A stretch of DNA of 64,000 nucleotides, from positions 1,116,001 to 1,180,000 of the forward strand of contig JADKJH010000001.1 of the NCBI GenBank assembly GCA_016722505.1, given 5' to 3'. Below the pieces are notes generated by a model. That model was not told where the DNA came from, made no database searches, and saw nothing but the letters and a program-made list of their open reading frames with translations. The position numbers and the translations under genes were made by a program. This DNA is from Holophagaceae bacterium (lineage in GTDB: Bacteria; Acidobacteriota; Holophagae; Holophagales; Holophagaceae). Of the stretch, positions 26,208-33,955 are shown piece by piece (within the stretch, counting starts at the first letter, position 1; each line of letters begins with the position of its first letter).

Positions 26208-26677
26208 GGAATTTCCTGCACCAGCACGATGCCGAGGCTCTCGCCTTCCAGGGGCTCGGCCTGATAGGTACGGCCTCCCATGGCGAAGAGGACAGGTTTT
26301 CCAACCTGGTTTTCAGGGCCGGGCGCAGGGATGGATTTCCACACGCCTTCGACCATGCCATCCTCACCCCAAATCCTTCGGCCTCCCTCCGCGAGGCCCG
26401 CCGCCAGCCAGCCTGGCGTGGGTTCCACCACCAGGCCCGTAGCACGGTCAACGAATGCCGCGATTGATTGCAGGCGCTTGAAACCTGCGCGATAGCGCCC
26501 CATGCTGAGGCCAAAATCCTTTTGGAAGGCTACAAGTTCATCCTCGGCCCTGATCTTTCCGCGCCACAAACGATGGGCGAGAATGGCGGTGAAGAAGAGG
26601 GCCGAGATGACCACCAACAGGCCGGTATCAGTCGTTCGGGAAAGCGGGGGGCCCGGATCCAGTGTGATGGCGATCAC
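26204..26677 (-). CDS. Hypothetical membrane-anchored protein
   Basis: A 157-residue protein with one N-terminal membrane helix (TGLLVVISALFFTAILAHRLW) followed by a soluble domain with a helix (EDELVAFQKDFGLSMGRYRAGFKRLQSIAAFVD) and a compact C-terminal part that may be beta-rich (GKPVLFAMGGRTYQAEPLEG). No family recognised. The start is a GTG with GGAG about ten bases upstream; the stop overlaps the start of the outer-membrane gene, so it probably acts with that protein in the envelope. Confidence 0.55.
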   Translation of the reverse strand: MIAITLDPGPPLSRTTDTGLLVVISALFFTAILAHRLWRGKIRAEDELVAFQKDFGLSMGRYRAGFKRLQSIAAFVDRATGLVVEPTPGWLAAGLAEGGRRIWGEDGMVEGVWKSIPAPGPENQVGKPVLFAMGGRTYQAEPLEGESLGIVLVQEIP

Positions 26678-26819
26678 TTTTATACACTCCCATGGAATGG
26701 ATAGAGTGTAGCAAATCCGCGGTCTGGGATGTCATACATCCACGCCATCCAGCATCCGAACCTTGGCCGGGCAATGGGTGCGCGCTAGACTAACGCGTTT
26801 AAAAAAACCGGGAGGGGTT

Positions 26820-28136
26820 ATGACCAAATTAATTGAAAAACTTCGAGAAAAGATCGAAGCCCAACGACCTCATACGGCCGCGCTCGTCAAGGAACATGGT
26901 GATGTGGTCATCGACCACGTGACCATCAGCCAAGTTGTGGGTGGGGCACGGGACGTGAAATGCCTTGTCTCAGACATCTCCTACCTCGATCCCCTCGAAG
27001 GAATCCGGCTGCGCGGAAAAAATATTCCAGAGACCTTCGCCGCGCTTCCGAAGGCGCCGGGCGACGAGTATCCATCGGTCGAATCCTTCTGGTATTTCCT
27101 GCTGACCGGTGACGCTCCTGATGCCGAGGCCGTCGCGGAAATCAAAGCTGACTTCAAGTACCGCGCGAAGGTTCCGCCCTATGTCTTCGAAGTGCTGCGA
27201 GCCCTGCCCAAGGACACCCACCCGATGGTGATGCTCTCCACGGCCGTGCTTTCTATGCAGCGCGAAAGCAAATTCACCCACTTCTACCACCATGGCTTCA
27301 AGAAGGACCGCGCCTGGGAGTACATGTACGAAGACGCCACGGACATCATCGCCAAGCTGCCCGAAATCGCCGCTTTCATTTATCGGCTCAAATACAAAGG
27401 CGGCGAGATCATCGCCCCCGACACCAAGCTGGATTTCGGCGGGAATTTCGCGCACATGATGGGCTTCCCCAAGCCTTACGACGACGTGGCCCGCATGTAT
27501 TTCATCATCCACTCCGACCACGAAGTAGGGAATGTCAGCGCCCACACCACGCACCTTGTCGGTAGCGCCTTGAGCGATGCCTATTACGCATTTTCAGCAG
27601 GCCTCAATGGTCTCGCGGGCCCGCTCCACGGGCTGGCCAACCAGGAAGTTCTGGAGTGGGTGCTGAAGTTCCAGGAGAAGCTGCATGGCGCCGAACCCAC
27701 AGAGGAAAATGTCCGCGTGGCGCTCTGGGACACGCTCAACGAAGGCCACGTGATCCCGGGTTATGGACACGCGGTGTTGCGCCGCACAGACCCGCGCTAC
27801 GAGGCCCAGTTGCAGTTCGCGCAGAAACACATGCCGGACGATGCTGTGTTCAAGCTGGTGCAGATGATCTATATCGTGGCGCCGAAAGTCCTCACCGAAC
27901 AGGGCAAGACCAAGAACCCCTGGCCAAACGTGGACGCCGCCAGCGGCATGATCCAGTACCACTACGGGCTGCGCGAGTATGACTTCTACACGGTGCTGTT
28001 CGGTGTGGGGCGCGCGCTTGGCGTTCTGGCGAACCTGACTTGGGATCGAGCCCTTGGCTATGCCCTTGAGCGTCCGAAATCCGTCACCACCGCAATGCTG
28101 GAGAAGTGGGCGGTGGAAGCCACCTCCAAGGTATAG
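26820..28136 (+). CDS. gltA: Citrate synthase, eukaryote-type
   Basis: A 438-residue citrate synthase resembling mitochondrial enzymes rather than the E. coli GltA type. It carries DHEVGNVSAHTTHLVGSALSD, the oxaloacetate-binding His in GPLHGLANQEVL, the second His in IPGYGHAVLRRTDPR, and C-terminal YDFYTVLFGVGRALGVLANLTWDRA. It condenses acetyl-CoA with oxaloacetate as the entry to the TCA cycle. Similar enzymes are known in Geobacter. ATG 26820 with a strong GGGAGGGG site is chosen over the frame start at 26763. A near-perfect terminator follows. Confidence 0.95.
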   Translation: MTKLIEKLREKIEAQRPHTAALVKEHGDVVIDHVTISQVVGGARDVKCLVSDISYLDPLEGIRLRGKNIPETFAALPKAPGDEYPSVESFWYFLLTGDAPDAEAVAEIKADFKYRAKVPPYVFEVLRALPKDTHPMVMLSTAVLSMQRESKFTHFYHHGFKKDRAWEYMYEDATDIIAKLPEIAAFIYRLKYKGGEIIAPDTKLDFGGNFAHMMGFPKPYDDVARMYFIIHSDHEVGNVSAHTTHLVGSALSDAYYAFSAGLNGLAGPLHGLANQEVLEWVLKFQEKLHGAEPTEENVRVALWDTLNEGHVIPGYGHAVLRRTDPRYEAQLQFAQKHMPDDAVFKLVQMIYIVAPKVLTEQGKTKNPWPNVDAASGMIQYHYGLREYDFYTVLFGVGRALGVLANLTWDRALGYALERPKSVTTAMLEKWAVEATSKV

Positions 28137-28156
28137 CGCGAAAAGTTATCTGACCT

Positions 28157-28200
28157 GGATTGGGCCATGACGGGATGATCAATCCGTCGTGGCCCAATCC
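28157..28200. terminator. Bidirectional terminator between convergent genes
   Basis: GGATTGGGCCATGACGG (28157-28173) pairs with CCGTCGTGGCCCAATCC (28184-28200) with one mismatch across a 10-base loop. It lies between citrate synthase (+) and the lipoprotein gene (-), whose stop codon begins at the next base. Confidence 0.88.
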
Positions 28201-29016
28201 TTAATGTGCAGAAACCGGATTCTGGAAACCAATATCGGCCGGTGCTTTTTCGTCCTTTAGCGTGGAATATGCCAAGGCTCGCGGGGGTCCAAGCCGACGT
28301 GGAAACCCCGGGGCCGCCTCAAGATTTTTGAATAGTTTGTCCAGGAACACGCGCAGTGCCGCATGCAGCTGAATGGCTCGATCCGAGCGTTGGTCTTCAG
28401 GCAGCGCTTTCAGGTGTTTGCGTCCATTGATTATGTAGTAGCTGGCCGTCCAGACCGCTTTCGGGTTCCTCCCGTCTAAGACTGCCGCCTCCACCACCAC
28501 AGGCGCGCTATAGGCGCCGAATACCGCTGAGCCAGCGATCCAGAAGGCCGACTCTTCTACCAATTCGTAAAGACCCAGACCAACAGCGAGACGGGGGTCA
28601 TGGGCCACCAGGCCAGTGCCCACGCCCCAGGCCACGCCACTCGCAATGCCATAGACGATGTACTTGGCACGCACCTCGCCCAGGCTCGTGATGGCCAGCT
28701 TTAAATGCAAGCCGGCGCCCGGATCCACAACCAAGCCCCGATCTCCGGCTTCGGCCCGGAATTCAGCCTCCAGCCAAGCCCGGTGCGATTCCAGCGCGTC
28801 GGCTCGCGCAGCGGCGCTGTTGGGTTCTCCAAGCTTCATGGTCCGCAACCGCTTGAGTTTACGGCTGTGGTTCTCTACGGTGACTTCCAAATCCAGCTCT
28901 GCCCGGTCCGGCGGTTTAACCTCGGCGAGAGGAGACCTGCACGCGGCACCAAGAGCGAGAAGCGCGAGCAACAGGGCGTTGCAAAAATATTTACAAATAG
29001 TAAATCGTTTTGTCAT
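28201..29016 (-). CDS. Hypothetical lipoprotein
   Basis: A 271-residue exported lipoprotein: MTKRFTICKYFCNALLLALLALGAAC with lipobox LGAAC. A helical region with RKLKRLRTMKLGE and a long charged helix (ARADALESHRAWLEAEF) follows, then a beta-rich, Gly-rich middle (IVYGIASGVAWGVGTGLVAHD) and a C-terminal region containing ALRVFLDKLFKNLEAA. No known family. ATG 29016 is preferred over the frame start at 29046 because it places the signal peptide at the N-terminus. It is divergent from the Lrp-type regulator at 29067, which may control it. Confidence 0.6.
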   Translation of the reverse strand: MTKRFTICKYFCNALLLALLALGAACRSPLAEVKPPDRAELDLEVTVENHSRKLKRLRTMKLGEPNSAAARADALESHRAWLEAEFRAEAGDRGLVVDPGAGLHLKLAITSLGEVRAKYIVYGIASGVAWGVGTGLVAHDPRLAVGLGLYELVEESAFWIAGSAVFGAYSAPVVVEAAVLDGRNPKAVWTASYYIINGRKHLKALPEDQRSDRAIQLHAALRVFLDKLFKNLEAAPGFPRRLGPPRALAYSTLKDEKAPADIGFQNPVSAH

Positions 29017-29025
29017 TATGGTTGC

Positions 29026-29043
29026 ATCTTTGTACATAAAGAT
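29026..29043. promoter_or_regulatory. Inverted repeat in divergent promoter (putative Lrp-type operator)
   Basis: ATCTTT-GTACAT-AAAGAT has perfect six-base arms and lies in the short gap between the divergent lipoprotein and Lrp-family regulator genes. A second inverted repeat, ATTTAC-AAATA-GTAAAT (28989-29005), overlaps the first lipoprotein codons. AT-rich palindromes here suit autoregulation by an Lrp/AsnC protein; no binding evidence is available. Confidence 0.45.
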
Positions 29044-29066
29044 CATTTTGAAGTCGGAGGAAATCC

Positions 29067-29576
29067 ATGCTCAAGCATCCCATGGAAGATGACCTGAATC
29101 GTCGTCTGGTCGCAATCCTGCAAGCTGAGGGGCGCATCAGCCATGCCGAGCTGGCGGAGCGGCTGGGTGTGAGCCGCCCCACGATCATTGACCACGTGAA
29201 GCGCTTGGAGGAGAGCGGCATCATCGAAGGCTACGCGGCCCTGGTGAGCCCCGCCTCGGTGCTGAAACCCGTGGTCGCCTTTGTGGCCGTGCGCTACCGC
29301 GCCAACAACGATGAAGCCCTGGAGCTGGCGCTCTGGCAGGCCCTGGAGAAGGAACGGGACGTCCTGGAAGCCCACACCGTGGCGGGCGAGGACTGCCTGC
29401 TGCTGAAAGTCGTGGCGGAAACACCGATGGGCATGAGCGAGCGATTGCGCAGCATCCGGGCCCTTGGCCCCCAGGTCACCACGCGCACCACCGTGGTGCT
29501 GCAGACCCACTTTGAAAAGCCAGGCCCCAGTCCCTTTCACGCGGAAGTTCCAGCCAAGAAAGGGGCCCGAAAATGA
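29067..29576 (+). CDS. Lrp/AsnC family transcriptional regulator
   Basis: A 169-residue regulator. The N-terminal winged helix-turn-helix is clear (DLNRRLVAILQAEGRISHAELAERLGVSRPTIIDHVKRLEESGIIEGYAALVS), followed by a RAM/effector domain (VVAFVAVRYR ... VLEAHTVAGEDCLLLKVVAETP). Such proteins bind amino acids or similar ligands and control metabolism genes. GGAGG precedes the ATG. Its stop overlaps the next ATG, so it is in an operon with the small monooxygenase and the DMT exporter, suggesting it controls export or turnover of a small metabolite. Confidence 0.92.
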   Translation: MLKHPMEDDLNRRLVAILQAEGRISHAELAERLGVSRPTIIDHVKRLEESGIIEGYAALVSPASVLKPVVAFVAVRYRANNDEALELALWQALEKERDVLEAHTVAGEDCLLLKVVAETPMGMSERLRSIRALGPQVTTRTTVVLQTHFEKPGPSPFHAEVPAKKGARK

Positions 29577-29932
29577 CGGCCGTTCCCTCGTGGTTCGCAG
29601 GCACCCCCGAGCCTCCCTACTTCGCCGTGATCTTCACGAGCCACCGCACCGGAGGCGATGAAGGCTATGGCCGCATGTCGGAACGCATGGCCGAACTCGC
29701 GGCCCAGCAGCCAGGCTTTCTTGGGATCGAGAGCGCTCGGGCTGAAAGCGGATTCGGCATCACCGTGAGCTATTGGAAGGATGAGGAGGCCATCCGGGTC
29801 TGGAAAGCCCACCTCGACCACGCCGCAGCCCAGCGGCTCGGAAAAGAAAAGTGGTACGCGGCCTATTCTCTCCGCGTCGCTAGGGTCGAACGCGCCAGTG
29901 CGCACAACGGGACAAACCAATCAAAGGATTGA
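29573..29932 (+). CDS. Antibiotic biosynthesis monooxygenase (ABM) family protein
   Basis: A 119-residue alpha-beta ferredoxin-like protein. Motifs PYFAVIFTSHRT, GYGRMSERMAELAAQQPGFLGIES and ITVSYWKDEEAIRVWKAHLDHAAAQRLGKEKWYAAYSLRVARVE match the ABM/YgiN-type dimeric fold (family consensus ...PGFLGxES...YWxxxExxxxWkxxxeH). Members are monooxygenases or heme-degrading or stress proteins; the substrate cannot be told. The ATG overlaps the regulator's stop codon. Confidence 0.82.
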   Translation: MTAVPSWFAGTPEPPYFAVIFTSHRTGGDEGYGRMSERMAELAAQQPGFLGIESARAESGFGITVSYWKDEEAIRVWKAHLDHAAAQRLGKEKWYAAYSLRVARVERASAHNGTNQSKD

Positions 29933-29944
29933 AGGAATCAAACC

Positions 29945-30814
29945 ATGCCTCTGCTCGCCTATCTCACCTGCGCCATCGTATGGGGTTCCACCTACTTCGC
30001 CATCGCCCTGGGCCTTGAATCCTTCACTCCTTACGGAATGGTGGCCGCGCGTTTCACGGTGGGCGGCGCGTTGGCGCTTGGCCTCGGCTTTCTCCGGAAG
30101 GAACCAGCCCTTCGAAAGCCCGACTTGCCACACCTCTTGCTTGTAGGAGCCTTGCTATTGGCCGGTTCCAATGCGCTGGTGAGCTGGGCGGAGCTGCATG
30201 TCAGCAGCGGAATGGCGGCTATCATTTGCGCCCTGGTGCCCGTGTTTCTGGCCCTGTTCAGCTCTGAAAACATCGGCACGCGGGCCTGGATGGGCTTGCT
30301 GCTCGGATTCATCGGGGTAGGCGTGTTGGCAAATCCCCTGGCGGGAAAGATCCATCTCGGCGGTGTGGGTGCGCTATTGCTGGCCACGATGATCTGGTCC
30401 TACGGAACCCTCCATGGAAAGCACCACATCAAGGGCGACGCATATCTCAAACAAGTTGGCGTGGAGATGCTCACGGCGGCGGCCATCGGGCACATCGCCG
30501 CACCCCTCAACGGCGGCTACCTGCACCACCCGCTGACCTTGAAGACAGCGCTATCGGTGGGTTATCTGGCTCTCTTCGGCTCCCTTCTCGCCTTCACGGC
30601 CTACATTTACCTGGCCCGCGTGTGGAGCCCCGCCAAGATGGGCACCTACACCTACATAAACCCCGTGGTGGCGGTTCTCCTGGGTAGCGTCTTCCTGCAC
30701 GAACCCTTCGGAATGCGGATGGTGTCCGGGATGATCGTGATCCTCGCCGGTGTCGCACTGGTGCAGTTAAAGCCTGCAAGACCGCACCAGCTAAGCGAAG
30801 AGGCATCCACCTGA
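29945..30814 (+). CDS. EamA/DMT family transporter
   Basis: A 289-residue inner-membrane transporter with ten predicted helices in two EamA repeats. The first begins LLAYLTCAIVWGSTYFAIALGLESFTPYGMVAARF, the family start; the second contains LLLATMIWSYGTLHGK and ends YTYINPVVAVLLGSVFLHEPFGMRMVSGMIVILAGVALV. It is probably an exporter of amino acids or metabolites (YedA/RhtA-like). Last gene of the Lrp-ABM-DMT operon; GAAGGA precedes the ATG, and a GC-rich hairpin follows at 30820-30838. Confidence 0.9.
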   Translation: MPLLAYLTCAIVWGSTYFAIALGLESFTPYGMVAARFTVGGALALGLGFLRKEPALRKPDLPHLLLVGALLLAGSNALVSWAELHVSSGMAAIICALVPVFLALFSSENIGTRAWMGLLLGFIGVGVLANPLAGKIHLGGVGALLLATMIWSYGTLHGKHHIKGDAYLKQVGVEMLTAAAIGHIAAPLNGGYLHHPLTLKTALSVGYLALFGSLLAFTAYIYLARVWSPAKMGTYTYINPVVAVLLGSVFLHEPFGMRMVSGMIVILAGVALVQLKPARPHQLSEEAST

Positions 30815-30819
30815 TGGAA

Positions 30820-30838
30820 ACGGGCCCCGAAGGGCCCG
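30820..30838. terminator. Short GC-rich hairpin
   Basis: CGGGCCC-CGAA-GGGCCCG is a seven-base perfect stem with a CGAA loop, placed between the DMT exporter (+) and the M4 protease gene (-), which converge. It lacks a long T run, so termination strength is uncertain. Confidence 0.7.
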
Positions 30839-30877
30839 ATACATAATTCATCAGTGCCTTGATTCCTCAAAGCCTGC

Positions 30878-32536
30878 TTAGCGGTTAATGGCCTTGAAAG
30901 CATTGGTGACAGCGGCGTACTGCGTGGACGTCGATCCGTAAAGGTCTGTGGCGGCCTTCTGGCAGGCGGTTTTGGCGCCCGCGTAGTTGGTGGTGCTGGT
31001 CATGTAGACCGTCAGGGCGCGGTAGACGATCTTGGCGGCGGCGGTGTTGCCGATGCCCGTCATGCCGCCCGGCAGGTAGGAGCTGTAGTAGTTGCTCGTA
31101 CTGCTGGAGCTGGCGCCCTGGCTCAGGAAGTAGAAGCAGCGGTTCATGGGGCCGCTGGAGTAGTGAACGTCCAGGCTGCCGAGGGTGCTGCTCCAGGCGT
31201 TCTTCGAGGCCCCGTCCAGGCTCGGCTTGTACATGTAGCGCAGGGGCGTGGACCTGAGCTGTTCGCCGATGGTCCAGTTGCCGCCGGTGGTGGGAATGGT
31301 GGTGGTGCCGCCACCCTTGGCGTAGAACTCGGTCATGGTGCCGAAGATGTCCGACATGGATTCGTTCAGGCCGCCGGATTCGCCGCTGTAGTTCAGCCGT
31401 GCGCTGTTGGCGGTCACGCCATGCGTCATTTCGTGCCCAGCGACATCGATGGCCGTGAGGGTCTTGAAGCTGCTGCCATCACCGTAAGTCATGCAGAAGC
31501 AGGAATCCGACCAGAAGGCGTTGTCGTAGCTGTTGGAGTAGTGCACCCGATTGTACGTAGCCTTGCCCGCGCCGTTGATGCCGTTGCGGCCGAAGACATT
31601 CTTGTACAGATCGAAGGTCCTCATGGTGCCGAAATGCGCGTCCACGCCCGCAGTCTGGCCGTTGGCGGCGGTGGTGGAGGAGCCCTCCACGTAATTCGCG
31701 CTATCGCCCCAGGTGTTGTCGGCATCCGTGTAGATGGTGCCGGTGCCGCTGGTGGCATGGTTGAGATTGCGGGTGGTGAAGGGCATGGTGCGGGCTTTGT
31801 CGCTCAACTCGAAGCCGCCCGTGATGGAATTGGTGCTGATGCTCACGATGCCGCTGTACTGGGACTTTCCGGAACCCGTTGCCGCAGTCGTATGCAGGGT
31901 GTCCCAGGACTTGAGGATTTCGCCGCTATGCGCGTCCACCAGGAAATCCATGTGGCGGGTTTCCTCGGCGCCGTTCTCTAGTTCTGTATGGACGTGATAG
32001 ACCAGGGCCATACGGGCGGCACGCGCCTTGGCGGAAACGGATCCACCATCCACATCAGTCATGGCCTGAACGCGCGCAACGGGGGATTCGCGCTCGATCC
32101 TGGCAAATACCAATTCCGCGGTGGGATCGCTGGCGTAGGCGCCTTTGGGGGCGAGGGCCTCATGAGCCACTGCCAAAGCCTCAGAGGTTCCCAGGGTTGG
32201 ATTAGGGTTCAGTTGGATGCCGCGCACCAACGCATCGGTGGTATCCCGCACTTCACCGTTACGCATGTGGAGGATGGCTTCGCCGCCGAAGACTTTCACG
32301 CCTTGGACAAATTGGTCCAAACGGATGTGGTCCTCTCCCAGCTCGTCATGAAGCACATTCCGGGGAGCGAAATCATGGGATGTGTCCAGCCCGAGATCAA
32401 AGATCCGGGCCTGGAGGTACTGTCGCGCGTGGCCCGCCAGCGGCTCGTATTCGATGGTCTTGGCGGCCTCCTGCGCGAAAAGGGCCGAAGCCATTCCAGC
32501 GGAGGCGATGAGACGAAGCACCAGAGTTGATCGCAT
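30878..32536 (-). CDS. M4 family (thermolysin-like) metallopeptidase
   Basis: A 552-residue secreted protease. Order: signal peptide (STLVLRLIASAGMASALFAQ), FTP/PepSY propeptide (about 30-215, with LDQFVQGVKVFGGEAILHM and DFLVDAHSGEILKSW), catalytic domain with zinc motif GHEMTHGV near 367 and the third ligand Glu in GGLNESMSDIFGTM, and the M4 C-terminal domain (HYSSGPMNRCFYFLSQ, GIGNTAAAKIVYRALTVYMT). The propeptide must be removed for activity. A close paralogue sits at 53103. A TTAAC-type repeat lies about 140 bp upstream, at nearly the same distance as for the paralogue. Confidence 0.94.
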   Translation of the reverse strand: MRSTLVLRLIASAGMASALFAQEAAKTIEYEPLAGHARQYLQARIFDLGLDTSHDFAPRNVLHDELGEDHIRLDQFVQGVKVFGGEAILHMRNGEVRDTTDALVRGIQLNPNPTLGTSEALAVAHEALAPKGAYASDPTAELVFARIERESPVARVQAMTDVDGGSVSAKARAARMALVYHVHTELENGAEETRHMDFLVDAHSGEILKSWDTLHTTAATGSGKSQYSGIVSISTNSITGGFELSDKARTMPFTTRNLNHATSGTGTIYTDADNTWGDSANYVEGSSTTAANGQTAGVDAHFGTMRTFDLYKNVFGRNGINGAGKATYNRVHYSNSYDNAFWSDSCFCMTYGDGSSFKTLTAIDVAGHEMTHGVTANSARLNYSGESGGLNESMSDIFGTMTEFYAKGGGTTTIPTTGGNWTIGEQLRSTPLRYMYKPSLDGASKNAWSSTLGSLDVHYSSGPMNRCFYFLSQGASSSSTSNYYSSYLPGGMTGIGNTAAAKIVYRALTVYMTSTTNYAGAKTACQKAATDLYGSTSTQYAAVTNAFKAINR

Positions 32537-32667
32537 CTTATTGACCTCGAAGAAGGGCGATACGCCCGTTATTGATAAAAAAAACCGGGGAAGATAAACC
32601 TTCCTCGGATGGGGTCAGAGAACAAAGATCAGTTGGGAGAGTGATGAGAATGGTAGGGGGGCCCGCC

Positions 32668-32693
32668 TTTAATCGAATGTTAATTTTTGTGAA
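32668..32693 (-). promoter_or_regulatory. TTCAC-N5-TTAAC repeat (putative operator)
   Basis: On the minus strand TTCAC (32693-32689) and TTAAC (32683-32679) are spaced by 10 bp, followed by TTAAA (32672-32668). It lies about 143 bp before the M4 protease start. The spacing and the CAAAAATTAAC context match the site before the paralogue at 53103. Confidence 0.45.
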
Positions 32694-32725
32694 TTTTGCC
32701 AGAACCGGTTTTCATGAAGGCCGGA

Positions 32726-33955
32726 TCACCCCTCGCTGCTCCGCAGCAGTTTGAAGGCGGCGAAACCAAGGAGCAGGACCACAAGACCCACTGCCCAAGG
32801 AAGCCACGGTCGAGTCTGGTCGCCCTTGTCCAGAATGAGGCCAAGACCCTGGGGGTCGGGTTCAGCAGACATCAGTTTTAGGGGGTTCCGGCCATAGATT
32901 TGACGACTTGCGGGCAGTGCCCCCAGATTCCCAGGTGCCTGTTTTGCGCAACCGCCCAAGTGAAGGAAGTAAGGCTTTCCTGCTTCCGCAGGGAAGAGCA
33001 GGGCCTCGTGGCGCACCAGCAACTTGACTGATTCCAGTGTCGTGTTTTCAGGTATATGCAGACGCATGCGACCCGTAATGGTGGGATCCAGCGCCACACG
33101 AGTGGCGCGGGTTTCCAAAGCCGGGAGATTCCAGACCGTGCCGCCGCCCATGGACCGCAGGGCGGGGCGTTTGGGGCCATCCCCATCCTTTTCTTCTGCG
33201 TCCAAAGTCACGTAGACAGGCGCCACCGGGGACTTCAAGAGTACGTCCGCCGCCACCACGCGCTCTGCGTTGGGTAGGTCAAGCCGCAAGAATTCATCAG
33301 TACCTTTGGAAATCTCTTTGGCCACCTGTGGTACGGCCACCTCATCGGCCTCCAGCTGCTCGGGCCAGGTGCTGGCGGTGACGCGCAGCCCATTCAATTT
33401 CGGCGCTTTGCCTTGGGTGGCAACCAGGGTCACGCGGTAGCGCTCGGCATCCCAGGGCAGCGTGATCTGCGAGGTGTGGCGATCATTGGAAAGGTCGTAG
33501 ACGAAAAACGGCGAGTCTCGTTCCAGCGTCAGAAAACCGCCGTTGGCCATGCGGCGGGAAATATCCACCCGCGCCACCCAGGGTGATTTGCCTTCCAAGT
33601 CGAGATCGAGGCGGAGCTGCTCCCGCTCCCGCACCTGCCAACCGTTCGGAAACACCAATGCGAATTCCGCTGTGGGATTCCCCTGAACATCCTTCCCCGT
33701 GAGGTACCGGGTCGTCTCCAGCACCTGCGGCGCCCACAGGCCTTCGCGCTCCAAGAGGAATGGAATGGAATTGCCTTCAGCATCGCCGATCCACAACCCT
33801 TGCCTGGCGCGTTGCGCTTCTCCGTCCAGCCGCACTCTGGCCCAACCATTTTGCCCGGCCGGTTCAAGCGGGCGACGCTGCAAATGAGAACGGTCCTCGG
33901 AAGCGCAACTGAGCATCAGGAGCGCCGCAGCGATTGCGAACATTGACCTGTTCAT
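32726..33955 (-). CDS. DUF3999 family lipoprotein
   Basis: A 409-residue envelope protein with lipobox (AAALLMLSC), a long beta-rich exported region (WVARVDISRRMANGGFLTLERDSPFFVYDL, RYRVTLVATQ) and one C-terminal membrane helix (PWLPWAVGLVVLLLGFAAFKLL). This layout and the adjoining DUF2339 gene match the DUF3999-DUF2339 pair known in many proteobacteria, of unknown function. The start ATG 33955 overlaps the stop of the upstream gene (ATGA). Family assignment is from memory of the pattern. Confidence 0.75.
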   Translation of the reverse strand: MNRSMFAIAAALLMLSCASEDRSHLQRRPLEPAGQNGWARVRLDGEAQRARQGLWIGDAEGNSIPFLLEREGLWAPQVLETTRYLTGKDVQGNPTAEFALVFPNGWQVREREQLRLDLDLEGKSPWVARVDISRRMANGGFLTLERDSPFFVYDLSNDRHTSQITLPWDAERYRVTLVATQGKAPKLNGLRVTASTWPEQLEADEVAVPQVAKEISKGTDEFLRLDLPNAERVVAADVLLKSPVAPVYVTLDAEEKDGDGPKRPALRSMGGGTVWNLPALETRATRVALDPTITGRMRLHIPENTTLESVKLLVRHEALLFPAEAGKPYFLHLGGCAKQAPGNLGALPASRQIYGRNPLKLMSAEPDPQGLGLILDKGDQTRPWLPWAVGLVVLLLGFAAFKLLRSSEG

